A stretch of DNA of 64,000 nucleotides, from assembly GCF_016213215.1 (NCBI RefSeq), contig NZ_JACRAW010000043.1:28309-92308 (forward strand), written 5' to 3'. The notes beneath the pieces were generated by a model. The model was not told the DNA's origin. It made no database searches and worked only from the letters and a program-made list of their open reading frames with translations. Shown in pieces: positions 52,749 through 61,400 of this stretch. Position 1 is the first letter of the stretch. Each line of letters starts with the position of its first letter. The stretch is from Bradyrhizobium sp. (GTDB lineage: Bacteria > Pseudomonadota > Alphaproteobacteria > Rhizobiales > Xanthobacteraceae). A program made the position numbers and the translations under genes.

Positions 52749-53630
52749 ATGGCGAGCGGAGCACAGACCGTAACCAACATAGCAAACCCGATCACGCGGG
52801 TTCTTCCGGCGATGACCGCTGTCATGGCGCTGACTGGCATTGCCGCCGGCTGGCTACAAAGTGGCGAGGAATACCTGGTGCCGGACTCCGGTCCCGGGTA
52901 CTGGCTCGGGATTGGCGGCAGCCTGGCGATGCTCTCACTGCTCATCTACTCCTTCCGCAAGAGATACAGGTCGGCACGCGTGCTGGGATCGGTGCGGTTC
53001 TGGTTTCGAACCCACATGATCCTGGGCGTCCTTGGACCGGTTCTGATCATCTTTCATACGAACTTCAAACTTGGTCCGCTGAACAGCAACGTCGCGCTGT
53101 TCACCATGCTGACCGTCGCCTTGAGCGGCGTTGTCGGAAAATACATCTACGGCAAGATTCACATGGGCCTTTACGGCCACACGGCTAAAGCCGAAGAGAT
53201 CCTCGCCGAGGCCGAGCGACTGAAAGATGAGCTCGGGGCCGAGCTGAACGCCGCGGCTTTCGTGGCTCAGGAAATGAACGCGTTCAGCAACAGCATCAAG
53301 GACAAGGCGCCGAAGAGCGCATTGGGGAGCTTGTTGGCCGGCGCGGTCATCGCCGTGCGGGCGAGAACAATGCGCATGCATCTGATCGCCGAAGCAAGAC
53401 GTCTCATTCGCATCGAAGGCAGGGCGCTGGGCTGGTCGTGGTGGCAGCGCCGAGAGAAGTTGAACAGAATCACCCGCATTGTGAGGCTTTACTCGGCGGC
53501 AGTGCTCAAGGCCGCAGAGTTGAGTTTCTACGAACGCCTGTTCGCGCTGTGGCATGTCCTGCACCTGCCGTTGTTTTTTCTGATGTTAGCCACCGCGACC
53601 ATTCACGTCTGGGCGGTCCACCACTATTGA
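52749..53630 (+). CDS. Predicted di-heme b-type membrane cytochrome
   Basis: A 293-residue integral membrane protein. Hydrophobic helices are near residues 17-36, 52-68, 86-104, 112-130 and 262-287. His89/His103 lie in one helix and His272/His286 in another, each pair 14 residues apart. This is the spacing of heme-b ligands in bis-His cytochromes b, so two stacked b hemes are likely. A long cytoplasmic or periplasmic helical region (residues 140-255) is charged. It probably moves electrons across the membrane or to and from quinone, linking the oxidoreductase (51057) with the 18-heme cytochrome that starts 12 bases downstream. I know no named family for it. The ATG lacks a good Shine-Dalgarno. 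Confidence 0.8.
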   Translation: MASGAQTVTNIANPITRVLPAMTAVMALTGIAAGWLQSGEEYLVPDSGPGYWLGIGGSLAMLSLLIYSFRKRYRSARVLGSVRFWFRTHMILGVLGPVLIIFHTNFKLGPLNSNVALFTMLTVALSGVVGKYIYGKIHMGLYGHTAKAEEILAEAERLKDELGAELNAAAFVAQEMNAFSNSIKDKAPKSALGSLLAGAVIAVRARTMRMHLIAEARRLIRIEGRALGWSWWQRREKLNRITRIVRLYSAAVLKAAELSFYERLFALWHVLHLPLFFLMLATATIHVWAVHHY

Positions 53631-53642
53631 GGAGGCAGGCTC

Positions 53643-55004
53643 TTGAGGGGACCGCTCGCTGCGCTTTTGGCGATCGCAGGCATTGTGGCGCTTTGGTTGC
53701 AGATGCCGGCTTCCGCCCAGACCGTACTGGAACGGCTGGTGATGCCGGGCCCACTGGTGGAGCATCATGCCAAGTACGAATCGCAATGTTCGAAATGCCA
53801 TGAGCCGTTTTCCAGGCATTCGCAGTCGAGACTATGCCTGGACTGCCACAAGGAGATTGCAGCCGACCGAGCGGCTCGCACGGGCTTGCACGGGCGCGAT
53901 CGCGAGGCGATCGCGCTGGAGTGCCGGCAGTGTCACACCGATCACAAAGGTCGCGAGGCTGACATCACCCAACTCGACCGGGAGACGTTCAACCACGATC
54001 GTGCAAACTACCGGCTGGTCGACGCCCATAGGAACGTCGCCTGCGAGGGGTGCCACAAGGAGAAGATCAAGTATCGCAAGACGCCGTCGGTCTGCTTCGA
54101 ATGCCACAAGAAGTTGGATCCGCACCGGGGGCGGCTGGGAGAGAGGTGCGATAGCTGTCATTCCGTGACAAAATGGCGTGATACCAAGCCCTTCGATCAT
54201 GATCGGACGCATTTCGCGTTGCAGGGCGCGCACAAGAAGGTCGCCTGCGCAACGTGCCATGCGGGCGAGGTCTACAAGGACCTGGCGACCACCTGCATAT
54301 CATGCCACCGGCTGCAGGACGTGCACGCGGATCGTTACGGTGCAAAATGCGAGACATGCCATAACCAGAACAAGTGGAGCGACACGCGTTTCGATCACGA
54401 CAAGACCAAATACCCGCTGCGCGGCGCGCACGCGAAGATCAAGTGCGATACCTGCCACACGGGCGTTCTGTATCGCGACAAGCTCGCCAGCACCTGCATC
54501 TCCTGTCATCGTAAAGACGACCCACACAAGGGCAAGCTGGGTACTCGATGCGAAACCTGTCACGGCGATACTGACTGGCGCAAGAGCGTCTCGTTCGATC
54601 ACGACATCACGCATTTTCCGTTGATCGGCCTACACGCCCAGGTGCCGTGCGAGGAATGCCATCGTAGCCCGACCTACAAGGATGCGCCGACCGCCTGCGA
54701 GAAATGCCACGAGGACCGCCATCAAGGACGGCTCGGCACGCGGTGTGCAAGCTGTCACAACCCGAACGGATGGGGGCGCTGGCGTTTCGATCACGCCCTA
54801 CAGACGAAATTTCCGCTCACCGGCGCGCATCAGAAGCTCACATGCGAGACCTGCCATAAGGCCAAGTCGCCACCCAGCCTCAAATTGGCGATGGACTGCT
54901 ACAGCTGCCATCGTATCGCGGATCCGCACCAAGGCACTTTCGGCAGGGATTGCGAGCGATGTCACGTCACCACCACGTGGCGGAAGCTGGAGATCAAGCG
55001 CTGA
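53643..55004 (+). CDS. Periplasmic 18-heme cytochrome c
   Basis: A 453-residue multiheme cytochrome. TTG 53643 follows GGAGGCAGGCTC, and the N-terminus is a signal peptide (LAALLAIAGIVALWL...PASAQ). I count 18 CXXCH motifs, from CSKCH to CERCH, spaced in pairs within a repeating unit that has FDHD and GAH/DPH histidines as likely distal ligands. One heme per about 24 residues is very dense. Similar repeats occur in cytochrome c3-like periplasmic electron shuttles. It lies between the b-type membrane protein and the giant cytochrome gene and would bridge them in the periplasm. Reduction partner is inferred from gene order. Confidence 0.92.
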   Translation: MRGPLAALLAIAGIVALWLQMPASAQTVLERLVMPGPLVEHHAKYESQCSKCHEPFSRHSQSRLCLDCHKEIAADRAARTGLHGRDREAIALECRQCHTDHKGREADITQLDRETFNHDRANYRLVDAHRNVACEGCHKEKIKYRKTPSVCFECHKKLDPHRGRLGERCDSCHSVTKWRDTKPFDHDRTHFALQGAHKKVACATCHAGEVYKDLATTCISCHRLQDVHADRYGAKCETCHNQNKWSDTRFDHDKTKYPLRGAHAKIKCDTCHTGVLYRDKLASTCISCHRKDDPHKGKLGTRCETCHGDTDWRKSVSFDHDITHFPLIGLHAQVPCEECHRSPTYKDAPTACEKCHEDRHQGRLGTRCASCHNPNGWGRWRFDHALQTKFPLTGAHQKLTCETCHKAKSPPSLKLAMDCYSCHRIADPHQGTFGRDCERCHVTTTWRKLEIKR

Positions 55005-55451
55005 CTTGCGGAGCGCGACATCCTTCTGCAGGTGTTTCGCAATAAATGCGGCATGCATAGCAGAAAGGCGTTCCGCCGTTCAGCTTGCATTCAGCTTGGT
55101 CAACTTTCCGGCCAGCTTTCAGGTCTTTCTCAGATCCGTCGTTTACGTTTGTGGCAATCGAATCACTTCGGATGATTCGGCGATCTGCGGCCCAGAAGGG
55201 GATGCGCCGCAGAGGGGGATGAAGGAGCGTTCGTAACGCGGGTGGGGGGACAGCAGGAAGCCGCCCGCAGGACCGAGTATGCGTGAAATGTCAGCTGACG
55301 GCACACGGCAATCGCTGCGCGATTTTGCCGAACGGGATTTTGTGTCTCGAAGGGTTGGCAGCCTGCATTCGCGGTCTCGGTAATTGTTTCAGTTCGGGTT
55401 GCAAGGTCGGAGACGAAGTTGCTCGGGTGCCGTAGTCATCTGACGCGCGTG
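55005..55451. other. Upstream region of the giant cytochrome gene
   Basis: A gene-free gap of 447 bases. It carries the TTCAG direct repeat at 55079 and a 7-bp inverted repeat CGAATCA/TGATTCG at 55159-55179, and a GTCAGCTGAC palindrome near 55291. The distance from the repeat to the start (about 360 bases) suggests an unusually long leader or a further promoter. An alternative TTG start for the giant gene lies at 55419 with GGAG before it. Confidence 0.5.
55079..55094 (+). promoter_or_regulatory. Direct repeat TTCAG-N6-TTCAG upstream of the giant cytochrome
   Basis: TTCAGCTTGCA-TTCAG with exact 11-bp spacing, and a further TTCAG at 55118. It is the same element as at 49190 and 52652. Candidate site for the 43949 response regulator. 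Confidence 0.55.
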
Positions 55452-58400
55452 ATGCGTCGCGTATGCGCCATGTTTTGGGGCGCCGCGGTCGCTTGCGTGT
55501 TTGTGATCGCCGGCGTGCAGGACGTCCATGCGCAGGGCGCGAGCTTCGATCATTTCTCGACCGGTTTTCCGCTGACGGGTAGCCATCGCACCGTCGACTG
55601 CGGCTCCTGCCACGTCTCTGGACGCTTCAAGGCGACGCCGACCCAATGTGTGAGCTGTCATAACGGCGCGCAGACGTCCGGCAAGCCGGTAAATCATCCG
55701 AAGACGACCAACCGATGCGAAGCTTGTCACCAGACGACGCGGTGGAGCGACATTCGCGTCATCGACCATACCCAGGCGACCGCCGCCTGTTCGGCCTGCC
55801 ACAACGGCAGCAGTGCCCGTGGCAAGCCGCCAACTCACATGCCGACCAAGGCTCCGTGCGAGAATTGCCATAAGACCACCGCGAGCTTCGCGCTGGGCAC
55901 CAAGATGGATCATACCGGCATCACTGCCGGTTGCGCGACCTGTCACAATGGTACGACGGCACTCGGGAAACCGAACAACCATGTGCCGACCATCATGCCG
56001 TGCGAGACCTGCCACACCAGCACAGTCAGCTTCGCCATCGTCCTGAAGTTCGACCACACCGGCGTCACGTCGGGCTGTGCCAGCTGCCACAACAACGTCA
56101 CGGCACTTGGCAAGTCTGGCAATCACGTTCCGACCACCCTGCCGTGCGAGACCTGTCACGCCAGCACCGTCAGCTTCGCCGGTGCCTTCTATCAGCATAA
56201 GGCGAGCGACACCTATTGCGTGGGCTGCCACGACAACGCAGTCGCGCCAGGGATGGCGACGCCGCCGCACATCCCGGCCCGCGGCGTGCAGTGCAGTGAG
56301 TGCCACACGAACACGGCGCCGAGCTTCGCCACCTACACGATGAACCATTCGGCGGTGGCTGGCAGCCGATGCGACACTTGCCACAACGCTGCCTACACCA
56401 CGCAAGGCAACCAAGGCGCGTTTGGAACCGCGCAACGTCCCAACCACGTTCCGACCGGCGGCCAGGATTGCATCACCTGCCATGCGAACGCCGCCACCAG
56501 CCACATCAGCTGGGCCGGTGCGACGTTTGTACACCAGCCCAGCGACAGCAATTGCGCGAGTTGTCACAACGGCGCCATCGCGCAAGGCCAAAGCAACCCG
56601 CCGCATATCCCGATCGGCGCGGCTCAATGCAGTAATTGCCACACCAGCGCAGCCTCAAGTTTCACGACCTACAACATGAATCATGCTGTGGTCAGCGCGA
56701 GCCGGTGCGACAGCTGCCACAACGGATCCTTTGTCAACGAAGGTACGGCGGGTGCGCAGGGCACCGCGTCCTTTGCCAGCCACGTCGCGACGAGCGGGCG
56801 GGACTGCATCGCCTGCCATTCGACGGCGGCGGCGAGCTTTTCGAGTTGGCGGGGAGGCAAGTACGTCCACGCTGCCTCGGATGCCAGCTGCTCGTCGTGT
56901 CACAACGGGTCGAACGCGACCGGCATGTCCACGCCACCGCACGTCCCGTCCGGTACGGTGCAATGCGGCAATTGCCACAGCAACTCGGCGACAAGCTTTG
57001 CCACCTACTCCATGAATCACACGGCGGTAGCTGCAATCCGCTGCGACGCCTGCCATTCGGGTGCGTACACTGGTGAGGGCAGCAAGGGGGCGCAGGGCAC
57101 GTCGGCCTATCCGGGACACATCCCGACTGGCGGCCGCGACTGTCTGAGCTGCCACACGAGCGCCGCCCCGGCTTTCACCAGCTTCGCCGGCGCCGTCTAT
57201 GCGCACTTGCCGACAGATACCAATTGCTCGAACTGCCACAACGGGACTACGGCCACGGGCAAGTCGACGAGTCACGTCCCCGTTGGTTCGGTCCAGTGCA
57301 GCAGCTGCCACAGCAACACGGCTATTAGCTTCGCGTCCTACACCATGGACCATGCAGCGGTGAGCTCCAGCCGCTGCGACAGCTGTCACAACGGATCCTA
57401 TGCCAACTACGGCACCAAGGGTGCGCTGGGGACTTCGTCTTATCCCGGCCACGTCCCGACCAACGGGCAGGACTGCGTCGCTTGTCACGCCGCGGCCGGC
57501 GTCGGATTTGCGTCCTGGACCGGCGGCGTCTATGCGCATCAGCCGGGCGACACGAACTGTTCAAACTGTCACAACGGAACGGCAGCAACGGGCGCTTCTA
57601 CGCCGCCACACATTCCGGTGTCCGGAATCCAGTGCAGCAATTGCCACAGCAACACGGCTGCCAGCTTCACCACGTATACGATGAGCCACGCTGCGGTCAG
57701 CGCCAGCCGCTGCGATGCCTGTCACAACGGCTCCTATACCAGCCAGGGTACGAAGGGCGCGCTTGGAACTTCCGCTTATCCCGGACACGTCTTTACGGCA
57801 GGACGCGACTGTTCAGTCTGCCACACCGGCGCGATGGCCACCTTCTCAAGCTGGGTCGGCGGCGCCTATGCGCACGCGCCTTCGGATACCAATTGCGTCA
57901 GTTGTCATGACGGTCTGATGGCGACCGGCATGACGACGCCGCCGCACGTTCCGACCGGGCCAACCCAGTGCAGCAATTGCCACAACAACACAGCGGCGAG
58001 CTTCGTGACCTACACGATGAGTCACGCCGCGGTAAGCGCCTTGCGCTGCGACGCTTGTCACAACGGGTCTTATACGAGCCAGGGCACCAGCGGCGCTCTC
58101 GGCACCGCGTCGTATCCGGGCCACGTTTCGACCAACGGCTCGGACTGCGTTACCTGCCATGCGAAGGCGACGGTGAACTTCACGACCTGGTCAGGCGGCT
58201 CGTTCGTTCACGGTCCCTCGGATACCAACTGCGTCAATTGCCACAACAGCAAGACCGCGACCGGCCTCACCACGCCTCCGCAACTTCCGACCGCGACAAC
58301 CCAGTGCAGCAATTGCCATACCAGCACTGCCGCGAGCTTCACCGCCTACACGATGAATCACGCCGCGGTTGCGACGGTTCGGTGCGATGCCTGTCACAAC

Positions 58401-61400
58401 GGGTCGTTTGCCAGCCAGGGCACCAGCGGCGCGCAGGGGACGTCCTCATACCCCAATCACGTGGTGACCGCCGGACGCGATTGCGTCACCTGCCACGGGG
58501 CTACCGGGTTCACAAGCTGGGCCGGAGGTCTCTATGTCCATCAGGCCGCCGACACGAATTGTACGTCCTGCCACAATGGAACGACCGCCAAAGGACTGAC
58601 GGCACCGCCGCACATTCCGACCTCGACCATCCAGTGCAGCAACTGCCACAGCAACACGGCGGCAAGCTTCGCCACCTACACCATGAATCACGCCGCCGTT
58701 GCGACGGCCCGCTGCGATTCATGCCATAACGGGTCGTACACGGGTCAAGGATCGAAGGGGGCCTACGGTACTGCGTCCTACGCTGGTCACGTTGCGACCA
58801 GTGGGGCCGATTGCGCGACCTGCCACACCAAGGCGGTGACCGGCGGTTATGTCACCTGGTCGGGTGCCATCTACGCGCACCAGGCGGGCGATACCAATTG
58901 CTCGAACTGCCACAACGGCACCGCCGCGACCGGACACACGACGCCGCCTCACGTGCCGATCGGGACGGTCCAGTGCAGCAATTGCCACAGCAACACGGCG
59001 ACCAGCTTCATCACCTATACGATGAGCCATGCGGCGGTCAGCTACGCCAGGTGCGACAGCTGCCACAACGGCTCGTACACCAGCCAGGGAAACACCGGCG
59101 CCTACGGCACGGCAAACTATCCAGGCCACGTTGCCACCAACGGTCAGGACTGTGTCGCCTGCCATGCCAAGGCAGCCACCAGCTTCACGAGTTGGGCGGG
59201 CGGCTCCTACGTTCACCAACCGTCCGATACCAACTGCATCAGCTGTCACGGCGGCGGCACCGCTACGGGCATGAACACGCCCCCGCACATTCCGTCGGGC
59301 ACGGTCCAGTGCAGCAATTGCCACAGCAGCACGGCGGCAAGCTTTGCCACCTACACTATGTCGCACGCGTCGGTCAGCGCGGTTCGCTGCGATGCGTGCC
59401 ATAACGGCTCATATACGACGGAAGGCGCCAGGGGCGCGCAGGGAACGGCCTCCTATCCCAACCACGTCGCGACCAGTGGTCAGGATTGCGCCGTCTGCCA
59501 CGCATCGGCAGCCGCAACGTTCACCTCCTGGACCGGCGGCACCTATGTGCACCAGCCGGCCGACACGGCGTGCTCGAACTGCCACAACGGCAAAACGGCG
59601 CTAGGACTGACCACGCCGCCGCATGTTCCGGTGGGGACGGTCCAGTGCAGCAGCTGCCACAACAACACAGCGGCAAGCTTCACGACTTACACCATGACGC
59701 ATTCGGCCGTGAGTGCGTCAAGGTGCGATTCCTGCCACAACGGCTCCTATCTGGGCGAAGGGACGAAGGGCGCTCAGGGAACGGTCTCCTTCCCCGGCCA
59801 CGTCGCGACCAACGGCTGGGATTGCATCACCTGCCACGCCAGCGCGGCGACGACGTTCACCAGTTGGGCCGGCGGCAAGTACACGCACCAGGCCGGCGAT
59901 ACCAACTGCGCGTCCTGCCACAACAATACGATCGCGCCCGGCATGACGACGCCGCCGCACATTCCGAGCGCGACGGTGCAGTGCAGCCATTGCCACACCA
60001 ACACGGCGGCGAGCTTCACGACCTATGTTATGACGCATTCGGCGGTGAGCGCGATCCGCTGCGACGCCTGTCACAACGGATCGTTCACCGCCCAGGGCAC
60101 TTCGGGTGCGCTCGGGACTGCGTCCTACCCGAACCACATCGCCACTGCCGGGCGCGACTGCGTCACCTGTCACGCGGCAGCCGCGGCGAGCTTCACCAGC
60201 TGGGCCGGTGCGACCTACAGCCACGTGGCGACCGACACCAACTGCTCAAGCTGCCATAACGGGACGAATGCGCTCGGCATGACGACGCCGCCGCACATTC
60301 CGAGCGCGACCGTCCAGTGCAGCAATTGCCACAACAGCAACGCGGCGAGCTTCACGACCTATACGATGAACCATGCATCGGTCAGCGCAACGCGCTGCGA
60401 TGCCTGTCACAACGGCTCCTATACCTCGCAAGGCACCAAAGGCGCCTATGCCACCACGGCCTATGCGGGCCACGTGGCGACGACAGGCCGCGACTGCATC
60501 AGCTGCCATGCGTCCGCGGCGAGCGGCGGCTACGTCAGCTGGGCGGGCGGCGTCTATTCTCACCAGCCGACCGACACGAACTGCATCAATTGCCATAACG
60601 GGACCACGGCGACCGGCATGACCACGCCGCCGCATATTCCGGCGAGCGGGATCCAGTGCAGCAACTGCCACAACAGTACTGCGGCGAGCTTCACCAGCTA
60701 CACCATGAGCCATGCGGGGGTGAGTGCTGCCCGCTGCGACTCCTGCCACAACGGTTCTTATACGAGCCAAGGAAACAAGGGCGCATACGGCATCGCCAGC
60801 TATCCTGGCCACATCGGGACCGCGGGCCAGGACTGCATCACGTGCCATTCAGCCGCGGCGAGCGGTGGTTACGTCAGCTGGGCGGGCGGCACCTATTCGC
60901 ATCAGCCGGGCGACACCAACTGCATCAACTGTCACAACGGTACCACGGCGACCGGCAACACCACGCCGCCGCACATTCCGGCAACCGGCATTCAGTGCAG
61001 CAACTGTCACAGCAATACGGCGGCGAGCTTCCTCACCTACACGATGAACCACGCGGCAGTGAGTGCCGCGAGATGCGACACCTGTCACAACGGATCCTAC
61101 ACCAGCCAGGGCACCAAGGGCGCATACGGCACGGCTTCCTATCCCGGTCACGTCGCGACAGCTGGCCGCGATTGCGTGACCTGTCACGCGGCTGCGGTCG
61201 GTGGCGGTTACATGTCGTGGGCCGCAGGGACGTATACGCACCAGGCGACCGACACCAATTGTGTCAACTGCCACAACGGAAAAGCCGCCCTCGGGCTGAC
61301 CACACCGCCGCACATTCCCACCGGCACCATCCAGTGCAGCAACTGCCACAGCAACACGGCCGCCAGCTTTGCCACCTATACGATGACCCACACCGCTGTG

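Noticed and set aside
55389..56642. Minus-strand frame of 417 codons, and similar ones to 63962, with repeated Arg/Ala/Val-rich motifs
   Set aside because: They are the antisense of the heme repeats. The apparent protein repeats merely reflect the CXXCH modules on the other strand.
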